Part shown: positions 1-7,099 of the stretch, piece by piece
How the letters are laid out: each line of letters opens with the position of its first letter
Position numbering within the stretch: the first letter of the stretch is position 1
NCBI GenBank assembly: GCA_013002105.1
Contig: JABDKS010000823.1
Location: 1-33,813 of the forward strand
Origin: Pirellulaceae bacterium
GTDB taxonomy: Bacteria; Planctomycetota; Planctomycetia; Pirellulales; Pirellulaceae
Length of the DNA stretch: 33,813 nucleotides
Direction of reading: 5' to 3'
Translations under genes and position numbers: made by a program
The notes under the pieces: generated by a model
Seen by the model: only the letters and a program-made list of their open reading frames with translations
Told to the model about the DNA's origin: nothing
Databases searched by the model: none

Positions 1-52
1 CATGCACCCATCAACGGTTGCCAGGTCGTGATCGGGCGGTACATTCGGTGGT

Positions 53-2071
53 ATGACAGCCACCGCCAAACCACTTCCGTCGATCCGCCAGCTTCCGCCC
101 AACCTGATCAATCAGATCGCCGCCGGCGAAGTGATTGAGCGACCCGCCTCGGTCGTCAAAGAGCTGTTGGAAAATAGCATCGACGCGGGATCGACACGAA
201 TCGAAGTCGCCATTGCCGGCGGCGGCACCGAGCTGATTCGGATTGCCGACAACGGCTGTGGGATGACGACGGAGCAATTGCCGTTGGCAGTCGCGTCGCA
301 TGCAACCAGTAAGTTGCCTGACGACGAGGCGCTCTTTCATGTCAGCACGCTCGGATTTCGCGGCGAAGCGTTGGCGTCGATTGGCAGCGTTTCGCACTTG
401 ACCATCCGCAGTCGGACCGAAAGCGATGATTGTGGATCGGAGTTGACCGTTCGCGGCGGTGTCGTCGAACCGCCGGCACCATGTGGTTGTGGCGTTGGAA
501 CGGTGATGGAGATTCGCAATTTATTTTTCAACACACCGGTGCGGCACCGTTTTTTGAAAACCGCCGCGACCGAGAAAGGCCACATTGTCGAAGCGTTCAC
601 GCGGTTGGCGCTCGCCAATCCGCACGTTCACTTTGTCTTGACCAACAACGATAAACAGCTCTACGACTTGCCGCCGACCGAGCGGTGGTCGGATCGGATC
701 ACGGCATTTTTTGGCGGTGAGATTTCCGATGGCTTGATCGCGATCAACAGCGACGATTCCCAGATACGGATCAGTGGGTATGTGTGTGATCCATCGGTCA
801 GCCGCGGGAATGCAAGAATGCAATACCTGTTTTTGAATGGTCGGCATATCCGCGATCGATCCTTGCAACACGCACTGACCGAAGCCTATCGAGGGCTGTT
901 GATGGTCGGACGCCATCCGGTTTCTTTTTTGCGACTGGACATGCCAGCCGAGATGATTGATGTGAACGTGCATCCGACCAAGTTGGAAGTGCGGTTTACC
1001 GATGGTGGTCGCGTTTACAGCCGATTGCTACAGTCGCTGCGTCATCAATTTTTGACCACCGATATGACTCAGCGCGTCGGCCCGCCTGCACCGCTGGGTG
1101 ACAACGAACAACTTCGTCCGCCGCCAAACAGCGAACTGGGTATGCCGGTGCGAGTTGAACAAGAGCATCGCCAGGCGGTGATCGACTGGGCACGCACAGG
1201 TGTTGTGTCACCGTCTCGCAGCACAGCAGCGATGCCGTCGGTCGCAACGCCCGATTTTCAACCATTCTCCGATGGCGGTTCCCCAACGGTTCGTAACCCG
1301 AACGACCCCATCGCAGCTGACGGTCCTGCCCAACGCGCGGCGATGGGACAAGAAGTGTCACCGTCGCCGATCGACCCCAACAGCGCTTGGCAGGATAAAA
1401 GCGCTTTGCAGGATGCTGCCTCGGGAGTTGCTGCACCCTGGGATGGTGCCGATGCGGCGTCGACCATACCGACAGTTTGTTATCTCGGGTTTCAAGTTCA
1501 CAATCGGTATCTGGTCACGCAGGACGAAGCGGGGATGGTCGTGATTGACCAACACGCCCTGCACGAACGAGTGCTGTACGAACGCGTCAAAGAGAAGGTG
1601 CTGGGCGAAGAAAGCAGCCTGGAATCTCAGCGATTGTTGGTTCCCGAACCGGTTTCGTTGACACCCGCCGAGCGGACCGCAGCACTGGATCACAAAGAAA
1701 CGTTCGCGCGAATCGGGATGGAGATCGACGATTTTGGCGGCGAAACGATTGTCATTCAGTCTTATCCGGCCATGCTGAAAAACAAAAAACCGGCCGATAT
1801 GTTGCGAACCCTGTTGGAATCAGTGATGGGAGCCGGCAAGTCGCCCGAACCGCTGGAGTTGCTCAATCACCTCTTGTCGACGATCGCCTGTAAAGCAGCG
1901 GTCAAGGCGGGCGACCCCCTGGCACCCGAGGAGGTCGTTGCACTTTTGCAGCAGCGTGACTTGTTCAACGATACACACCACTGTCCTCATGGACGGCCGA
2001 CAGCGTTGTTCTTTAGCCGCGACGAATTGGATCGAATGTTCGGCCGATTGGGGCCGCGTGGTCGTGGGTAG
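53..2071 (+). CDS. mutL: DNA mismatch repair protein MutL
   Basis: MutL couples mismatch recognition by MutS to strand incision. The N-terminal GHKL ATPase is unmistakable: IAAGEVIERPASVVKELLEN near residue 22, the ADNGCGM loop near 67 and GFRGEALASIGS near 100. A poorly conserved Pro-rich linker covers roughly residues 345-470. The C-terminal dimerisation domain carries DQHALHERVLYE at 499-510, which fits the DQHA-x2-E-x4-E endonuclease motif. It also has ACKAAVKAGD and CPHGRP near the end, the other metal-site motifs of nicking MutL proteins. This is therefore the endonuclease type found in bacteria without MutH. At 672 aa it is within the family range. The ATG at 53 begins the native N-terminus; no strong Shine-Dalgarno is visible in the 52 bases upstream. 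The gene stands apart from the MutS-like gene at 30023, which is not its mismatch-repair partner. Confidence 0.97.
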   Translation: MTATAKPLPSIRQLPPNLINQIAAGEVIERPASVVKELLENSIDAGSTRIEVAIAGGGTELIRIADNGCGMTTEQLPLAVASHATSKLPDDEALFHVSTLGFRGEALASIGSVSHLTIRSRTESDDCGSELTVRGGVVEPPAPCGCGVGTVMEIRNLFFNTPVRHRFLKTAATEKGHIVEAFTRLALANPHVHFVLTNNDKQLYDLPPTERWSDRITAFFGGEISDGLIAINSDDSQIRISGYVCDPSVSRGNARMQYLFLNGRHIRDRSLQHALTEAYRGLLMVGRHPVSFLRLDMPAEMIDVNVHPTKLEVRFTDGGRVYSRLLQSLRHQFLTTDMTQRVGPPAPLGDNEQLRPPPNSELGMPVRVEQEHRQAVIDWARTGVVSPSRSTAAMPSVATPDFQPFSDGGSPTVRNPNDPIAADGPAQRAAMGQEVSPSPIDPNSAWQDKSALQDAASGVAAPWDGADAASTIPTVCYLGFQVHNRYLVTQDEAGMVVIDQHALHERVLYERVKEKVLGEESSLESQRLLVPEPVSLTPAERTAALDHKETFARIGMEIDDFGGETIVIQSYPAMLKNKKPADMLRTLLESVMGAGKSPEPLELLNHLLSTIACKAAVKAGDPLAPEEVVALLQQRDLFNDTHHCPHGRPTALFFSRDELDRMFGRLGPRGRG

Positions 2072-2130
2072 GCGTGAGCGATGAGGCGTGACGATATCGT
2101 GCGGTTTTGCGGTGCGGGATGGTGTGAGTG

Positions 2131-2275
2131 GGTAACGGACTGAAGTTGGTTCTACGGTTTGTTTTGTGGGTAACGGACTGAAGTCCGTTCTACTTGGTTG
2201 TTTTTCTTTGGTAACGGACTGAAGTTCGTTCTACGTGGTTGTTTCTTTTGGGTGACGGGCTGACGTTCGTTTTGC
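2131..2275. repeat. Array of four degenerate short palindromic repeats
   Basis: Four copies of a 25-bp element begin at 2131, 2169, 2210 and 2251, with a period of 38-41 bp. The best copy (2169) contains AACGGACTGAAGTCCGTT, an inverted repeat ACGGACT/AGTCCGT around GA. The copies at 2131 and 2210 each change the right arm, and the copy at 2251 is the most decayed. The 13-16 nt between copies are GT-rich and related to one another (TTGGTTG, GTGGTTG), so the whole 40-bp unit was duplicated. The array fills the gap between mutL and the nitrilase gene and ends 4 bases before the nitrilase ATG. It resembles REP-type intergenic elements; spacers this short and similar rule out CRISPR. Confidence 0.85.
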
Positions 2276-2279
2276 GTTT

Positions 2280-3266
2280 ATGCGACCGATTACTGCTGCT
2301 GCGATACAGTTCAATCATCGACCTGATGACAAGGCGTTTAATTTGCAACGGATCGCTGACTTGGCGGCTGATGCGGCGACCCGGGGTGTGGCATTGGCTG
2401 CGTTTCCGGAAATGTGCATCACCGGTTATTGGCATGTTCGCAATCTCTCGCGTCAACAAATCGACCAACTCGCCGAACCAATCGCAGAGGGGCCATCGAC
2501 GCAACGATTGGTTGCCTTGGCGAAAAAGCATCAGATGACGTTGGGCGCCGGCTTGATCGAACGGGGCGACGATGGGCGACTGTTCAACTCTTATGTCGTT
2601 GCGATGCCCGACAAGAGCATCGCGGTGCATCGAAAACTGCATTGCTTTATCAGCGAGCACATGTCATCGGGTGATCAATTCACCGTCTTTGATATTCCCC
2701 AAGGCGCGAGAGTTGGCATTTTGATTTGTTATGACAACAACATTGGCGAAAATGTCCGAGCGACCGCGCTAGCTGGTGCCGACATCTTGCTTGCTCCACA
2801 CCAAACCGGCGGATGTGGAACACCCAGTCCCCGTTGCATGGGCGTGATCGATCCTGCATTGTGGCACGCCCGGCAGCAAGATCCAGCGGCAATCGAAGCG
2901 GAGATTCGTGGACCCAAAGGACGCGAGTGGTTGATGACATGGTTGCCGGCGCGGGCGCACGATAACGGAATGTTTTTGCTATTCAGTAATGGTGTGGGGA
3001 TCGACGACGACGAAGTCCGGACCGGCAACTCGATGATCTTGGATGCGTATGGCGCGGTGCTTGCCGAAACGGGCAAGGCGGACGATGACATTGTGGTGGC
3101 GGATTTGGATCCCGAGATGTTGCCAATGAGCACCGGTCGACGATGGATCCAATCGCGTCGGCCGGACCTGTACGAGTCATTGACCAAGCCGACCGGCAAC
3201 GAGAGGGACACCCGCAGCGTACGGTTCGCAAAGCGCTGGGACTCCACCGATGCGCAGTCGATTTGA
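2280..3266 (+). CDS. Nitrilase/carbon-nitrogen hydrolase family amidase
   Basis: A cytoplasmic C-N hydrolase that probably cleaves a small amide, carbamoyl compound or nitrile; the substrate cannot be read from sequence. The Glu-Lys-Cys triad is visible: E44 in AFPEMCITGY, K119 in HRKLHCF and C150 in ILICYDNNIGE. At 328 aa it is normal for a family of about 260-340 aa. After the catalytic Cys comes an insertion around residues 180-215 (CGTPSPRCMGVIDPALWHAR) that differs from plain amidases and may help form the substrate pocket. The ATG at 2280 gives MRPITAAAIQFNHRPDDKAFN, the usual first strand of the fold. No good ribosome site is seen, because the palindromic repeat array runs to 4 bases before this codon. 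It is probably transcribed alone or by read-through from mutL. Confidence 0.9.
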   Translation: MRPITAAAIQFNHRPDDKAFNLQRIADLAADAATRGVALAAFPEMCITGYWHVRNLSRQQIDQLAEPIAEGPSTQRLVALAKKHQMTLGAGLIERGDDGRLFNSYVVAMPDKSIAVHRKLHCFISEHMSSGDQFTVFDIPQGARVGILICYDNNIGENVRATALAGADILLAPHQTGGCGTPSPRCMGVIDPALWHARQQDPAAIEAEIRGPKGREWLMTWLPARAHDNGMFLLFSNGVGIDDDEVRTGNSMILDAYGAVLAETGKADDDIVVADLDPEMLPMSTGRRWIQSRRPDLYESLTKPTGNERDTRSVRFAKRWDSTDAQSI

Positions 3267-3352
3267 TATCGGATAAATCGCCAGTGACATCAAAACGATA
3301 TCATCTGGATTTCTGGCAAACGGCTCTCCAAGAAAAGCGAAATGGTCGCAAA

Positions 3353-3379
3353 CGCCGTGATTCACGGAGTTTCACGGCG
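3353..3379. promoter_or_regulatory. Inverted repeat upstream of a sigma-54 promoter (possible activator site)
   Basis: CGCCGTGA (3353-3360) and TCACGGCG (3372-3379) form a perfect 8-bp inverted repeat with an 11-nt spacer. The spacer holds a further TTCACGG half-site. The centre is about 63 bp upstream of the transcription start predicted from the sigma-54 element at 3403. That suggests a binding site for a bacterial enhancer-binding protein, although such sites are usually somewhat further upstream. A weak hairpin at the end of the nitrilase transcript is the alternative; no T-tract follows it. Confidence 0.5.
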
Positions 3380-3402
3380 GTGCGACCGGTGGGTTTGCGG
3401 AT

Positions 3403-3419
3403 TTGGCACGGTGCCTGCA
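3403..3419 (+). promoter_or_regulatory. Sigma-54 (RpoN) type -24/-12 promoter
   Basis: TTGGCACGGTGCCTGCA fits the consensus TTGGCACG-N4-TTGCA with a single mismatch (C for the first T of the -12 box). The invariant GG and GC are exactly 10 nt apart. It is intergenic, on the coding strand, with a predicted start near 3430 and about 50 nt of leader before the His-rich protein gene, whose AAGGA ribosome site lies at 3471-3475. Confidence 0.7.
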
Positions 3420-3482
3420 TTTGTTTCACGATCAGACAAGCGATGTGCTTGCCAGCTCGAAACCAATGTAAAGGACCTATCC

Positions 3483-4163
3483 ATGACCCACTACTTCACC
3501 AAACTTACGGCAGCTTTCGGATTCTTGGTCCTGGCTGCATTGACGACTTCCGCGTCGGCCAGCACGTACAACCATATCGATCAGCTGGCCGTTACGGTTG
3601 CCAGACAGGCACGTACGGTGGTGAGCGAGACTCGCCACTATCGCCACACGCCCGAGTATCGACATTTGCGGTCCGACGCGATTGAGATTGCTCGATTGGC
3701 CGATCATATGCACGAAGTCGCGCACCACCACGGCAGCCTGGCGCACTTGGAATCCGACCTGGCACAATTAGACGCCAAGTTTCACCACCTGGAGTCTGTG
3801 TTTGATCGGATCGAGCGCAATGCCGCGGTGGGTCATGGCCACATCCACGGTAATACAGCTCACGTTCGGCGATTGCTGTGCTCGATGGAAGACAACTTGC
3901 ACCATTTGCAGGATGACGTTCGAGCGCTTCGCCGGGCCAGTCACGGCGTACACCGCGTTCCCGTCGTGCGACAGCCTGCGGTCACCTTTCCCAGTTCGTA
4001 TGGATCGTTTGGTCGTCCGCACGGCAGCCACGGATACAACTCGTGGGGTCATGGCAGCCCATGGGGTCATAGTAACGCATGGGGTCACGGTAGCAATGGA
4101 TTTGGCCACGGTCGCCAGATCTCGATCGGGGGTGGCAGCTCGCGGTTCACGTTCCGTTTTTAA
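3483..4163 (+). CDS. Small secreted histidine-rich protein
   Basis: I do not recognise a named family. The 226-aa product begins with a clear Sec signal peptide (hydrophobic residues about 8-22, cleavage near SASAS). A long, probably helical or coiled-coil segment follows, about residues 28-140, regular in Leu, His and Arg. The tail is rich in Gly, Ser and His with repeated WGHG-like units. I count about 27 histidines, roughly 12% of residues, including HHH, GHGHIH and WGHG groups, so extracytoplasmic metal binding is plausible but unproven. The ATG at 3483 is chosen because the signal peptide starts there and AAGGA lies 7 nt upstream; the reading frame stays open to 3342 but that extension breaks the signal peptide. 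Flanked by a sigma-54 promoter (3403) and an intrinsic terminator (4195), it looks like a single-gene transcription unit. Confidence 0.82.
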   Translation: MTHYFTKLTAAFGFLVLAALTTSASASTYNHIDQLAVTVARQARTVVSETRHYRHTPEYRHLRSDAIEIARLADHMHEVAHHHGSLAHLESDLAQLDAKFHHLESVFDRIERNAAVGHGHIHGNTAHVRRLLCSMEDNLHHLQDDVRALRRASHGVHRVPVVRQPAVTFPSSYGSFGRPHGSHGYNSWGHGSPWGHSNAWGHGSNGFGHGRQISIGGGSSRFTFRF

Positions 4164-4194
4164 AGTCAATCAACCAGCCTACTGATTGAATCTG

Positions 4195-4229
4195 AGAGCA
4201 TCCCGTTTCGGCGGGATGCTCTTTTTTTT
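4195..4229 (+). terminator. Rho-independent terminator
   Basis: AGAGCATCCCG (4195-4205) pairs perfectly with CGGGATGCTCT (4212-4222) across a 6-nt loop. Eight T residues follow (4222-4229). It lies 31 nt after the stop of the His-rich protein gene and ends that transcript. Confidence 0.95.
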
Positions 4230-4505
4230 CGCGCCATAGCGGGCTGGCACAACAGGGATCAAAGTGCCTTGGATCCAAACGTCACCTGGCGCTTGACCGT
4301 CTTCTGGAAACCTCGTCAGTGGTGTGATCGGGGTTTGCTCACCGCTTAGAACCGTTAGGCTATCCGCCACGACGAAGTCCCTGTTTTTCCGTGCGAGGCG
4401 AAGCACAGGCTACCAGGTGGGCTCTGTGACTTCACGGGCCGCGTCGCGGGGGCTCGAAAGAGGGCCGCTGGGGTTTTCCATTTCAGGCCATTGCAAAGAA
4501 CCAGC
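4230..4505. other. Intergenic region with no recognised gene
   Basis: About 275 bases between the terminator and the acyltransferase. It must contain the promoter of the acyltransferase-transporter pair, but I see no convincing -35/-10 or sigma-54 element. Short open frames here have no ribosome site and no recognisable product. Confidence 0.5.
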
Positions 4506-5759
4506 ATGCATCCTGTTGTCATCGACGAACCCTACGAGTTTGTACCGCCGCACCACGGCACTTGGTGGCCGCGATTTCTGCAAATGTTTTTGCGTCGTCG
4601 GTTGCGATTAGATTTTGGGATCGAGCAAATTCAATGCGTTGGTTTGGATCGCATCAGGGCGTCGGTCGATGCCGGGCATGCGGTATTGCTTGCGCCAAAT
4701 CACTGCCGCCCATCCGATCCTCTGGTCGTCAATGAATTGTGTCGGCAAGCGGGGTTACAACCACAGATGATGGCAAGCTGGCACGTGTTTAAAACGAACG
4801 CGTTGCGCTCGTTCGTGCTAAGACGCGTCGGTGCTTTCAGCGTCTATCGTGAAGGAACTGATCGACAGGCGCTCAACGCCGCAGTCGATATTCTGACCGC
4901 GGCAAAACGGCCGCTGGTGATTTTTCCCGAGGGCGTGATTACGCGCACCAATGATCGCGTGTTGGCGATGATGGAAGGTCTTTCGTTCATCGCTCGGTCA
5001 GCCGCCAAAAAACGGACCAAACAAGATCCTGCTTCCAAGGTTGTCGTTCACACTGTTGCAATCCGATACAAGTATCACGGCGACATCCAAACCGAGCTGC
5101 ATGACACGCTGGACGATATCGAAGAACGATTATCGTGGCGACCTCGACGCGACGAAAATTTGCGAGAACGTATTTATCGCGTCGGCGGTGCGCTGCTGTG
5201 GTTAAAGGAAATCGAGTTTTTCGGTGCACCGCAAACCGGCGACGTTGATTCGCGATTGCAAAAACTGATTGACCAAATTTTGGTGCCAATGGAACGCGAG
5301 TGGCTGGGTAGCGATGAATCGACAGCAGAGAATTCCAGCGCGGACAAGACAATCGTCGCCCGCGTCAAGGCGCTGCGGATAGCCATTTTGCCCGACATGA
5401 TCGACGGCGATTTAAGTGAAGTGGAAAAGAATCGTCGTTGGGACCAATTGGCCGACATGTATTTGGCTCAGCAATTGGGCCACTATCCGCCCGACTACAT
5501 TCGCGGTAACCCCACGGCGGAACGGATGCTCGAAACGGTCGAAAAGTTCGAGGAAGATTTGACCGACGAGTGCCGTATTTACCGCCCGATGTCCGCAACG
5601 GTGCACGTGGGCGAGGCGATCGAAGTGTCGCCCAAGCGGGCCCGTGGCCAGCAGGATCCCGTGATGTTGCAAGTTGAACGCGACATGCATCAGCTATTGG
5701 GACTGAGCACACCCGAGTCCGATACGACGCCCACAACGACCGAGTCCGCCCTTGGCTAA
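4506..5759 (+). CDS. PlsC-type 1-acyl-glycerol-3-phosphate acyltransferase family protein
   Basis: This protein belongs to the family that transfers a fatty acyl group to a glycerol-phosphate or similar acceptor at the inner face of the membrane. Motif I is APNHCRPSD, with N65-H66 and D71 giving the catalytic H-x4-D. Motif II is GAFSVYREG at 109-117 and motif III is VIFPEG at 138-143. The acyltransferase domain ends near residue 190-200. About 200 further residues, mostly charged and helical, make this 417-aa protein far longer than a typical 240-aa PlsC, and the role of that extension is unknown. The ATG at 4506 is preferred to the TTG at 4491. The last 8 bases overlap the start of the MFS gene, so the two are probably translationally coupled. 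A role in phospholipid or other polar lipid synthesis is inferred. Confidence 0.85.
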   Translation: MHPVVIDEPYEFVPPHHGTWWPRFLQMFLRRRLRLDFGIEQIQCVGLDRIRASVDAGHAVLLAPNHCRPSDPLVVNELCRQAGLQPQMMASWHVFKTNALRSFVLRRVGAFSVYREGTDRQALNAAVDILTAAKRPLVIFPEGVITRTNDRVLAMMEGLSFIARSAAKKRTKQDPASKVVVHTVAIRYKYHGDIQTELHDTLDDIEERLSWRPRRDENLRERIYRVGGALLWLKEIEFFGAPQTGDVDSRLQKLIDQILVPMEREWLGSDESTAENSSADKTIVARVKALRIAILPDMIDGDLSEVEKNRRWDQLADMYLAQQLGHYPPDYIRGNPTAERMLETVEKFEEDLTDECRIYRPMSATVHVGEAIEVSPKRARGQQDPVMLQVERDMHQLLGLSTPESDTTPTTTESALG

Positions 5760-7092
5760 GTTAGACACATCGTGGACGGATGATCCTCGCGCTCGGTGGC
5801 AGATCAAAATCCTGTTGACGATGTACGTTGGCTATGCAGCGTTCATGCTGTGTCGAAACACACTTGGCGCGGCCAGTCCGGCGATGATCGCCGATCCCGC
5901 GTTGGGCATGAATAAAGAATCGTTTGGTCATTTGATGAGCTGGCATTCGGCCGGCGCGATCGCGGGAAAATTGATCACCGGAATCGGCGCCGATTTGCTC
6001 GGTGGACGGCGGATGTTCTTGATCGCACTGTCGCTGACGGCATTGGCGAACGTTGGTTTTGCGATGAGCACGTCGTTTACGTCGATGGGCATCTTTAACT
6101 TTCTCGGCCAAGCGTTCAAAGCGGGCGGTTGGCCGGCGATGGTCAAAATTGTCGGCCAGTGGTACCCGCTGCGGCGATCGGGCCAGGTGTGGAGTATCAT
6201 CTCGACCAGTTCGCGCGTGGGCACGGTGGCGGCCGGTCTGTTGCTGGGCTTTCTGCTGAGTCAAATTTCCTGGCGGGCCGTCTTTGTCGTCTCGGCGGTG
6301 ATCACCGGATTCGTCGTGGTGCTGGCATTTTTCTTTCTAAAAGAGAGACCGACCGATGTGGGACTCGAGCCACTACCGCCGGAGACACCCAACACCGATC
6401 AAGCGACGGGCACTGAAGCGGCACCGCACGCGATGGATGGTGTCACGGTCGCCCAAGCCTGTTGGAAATTCGCCGCCAGTCTGCGGTTTTGGATGATCTG
6501 TTTGAGTATTTGCTTTTTGACCATCTTGATGGACTTCATCAATTTTATCCCGATCTACTTGAACGAAGTTTTACAGATCAGCCCTGACAAAGCATCGATG
6601 TCCGGCAGCGCTTTTCCGGCCGGCATGTTTGTCGCCTTGGTCGGAACGAGCTTGGTTTACGATCGACTGAATAAGAAGCGATTGATTTTTGTTTTGGGTG
6701 GACTGCTGGCCGTCAGTTGTCTGTGCGTGGTGGCCTTGTGGAATTTCGACCGCTTACCGATCTCCGATTCGATGAAGGTGCCAACGTCGATTGGGTTAAT
6801 CTTTGTGATGGGCTTCAGCTTGTCACCGGCGTATTACATCCCGATGAGTATTTTTGCGGTCGCATTTGGCGGCCAGCACGCTGGATTTTTGGTCGCATTG
6901 ATCGATGTGTTTGGCTATGCCGGCGCATTAGCATTCAACTTCTTTGGCGGTTCGATTGCCGAGAATTATGGCTGGCGAGTCTTTTTGTTTGGACTGCTGT
7001 CGATCGCAATCGCTGCGATGCTGAGCATGACGACGTTTTTATTCTTGGACTACCGAGCTAAAGTGAAAGCAACGGATTCACCAACATCGTGA
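5752..7092 (+). CDS. MFS transporter, organophosphate:phosphate antiporter-like
   Basis: A 446-aa major facilitator protein with about 12 membrane helices split by a hydrophilic loop near residues 200-225. The first helix region, YVGYAAFMLCRNTLGAASPA, resembles the signature of the GlpT/UhpT organophosphate antiporters. A GADLLGGRRMF loop follows helix 2, the usual MFS loop 2-3 position. Likely substrates are glycerol-3-phosphate, a sugar phosphate or a related organic anion; this comes from family resemblance only. The TTG start at 5752 lies inside the last codons of the acyltransferase gene (stop TAA 5757-5759), and it gives the hydrophilic N-terminus expected before helix 1. The overlap argues for co-expression and perhaps for supply of a phosphorylated acceptor to the acyltransferase. 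The stop is only 7 bases from the convergent gene at 7100. Confidence 0.85.
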   Translation: MAKLDTSWTDDPRARWQIKILLTMYVGYAAFMLCRNTLGAASPAMIADPALGMNKESFGHLMSWHSAGAIAGKLITGIGADLLGGRRMFLIALSLTALANVGFAMSTSFTSMGIFNFLGQAFKAGGWPAMVKIVGQWYPLRRSGQVWSIISTSSRVGTVAAGLLLGFLLSQISWRAVFVVSAVITGFVVVLAFFFLKERPTDVGLEPLPPETPNTDQATGTEAAPHAMDGVTVAQACWKFAASLRFWMICLSICFLTILMDFINFIPIYLNEVLQISPDKASMSGSAFPAGMFVALVGTSLVYDRLNKKRLIFVLGGLLAVSCLCVVALWNFDRLPISDSMKVPTSIGLIFVMGFSLSPAYYIPMSIFAVAFGGQHAGFLVALIDVFGYAGALAFNFFGGSIAENYGWRVFLFGLLSIAIAAMLSMTTFLFLDYRAKVKATDSPTS

Positions 7093-7099
7093 TCGTGTC

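Noticed and set aside
2131..2275. CRISPR-like repeats after mutL
   Set aside because: Only four degenerate repeats with 13-16 nt spacers that are related to each other, and no cas gene nearby.
4240..4260. Second sigma-54-like site (CTGGCAC) after the terminator
   Set aside because: The -24-like GGCAC has no GC at the required 10-nt spacing, so it is not a -24/-12 promoter.
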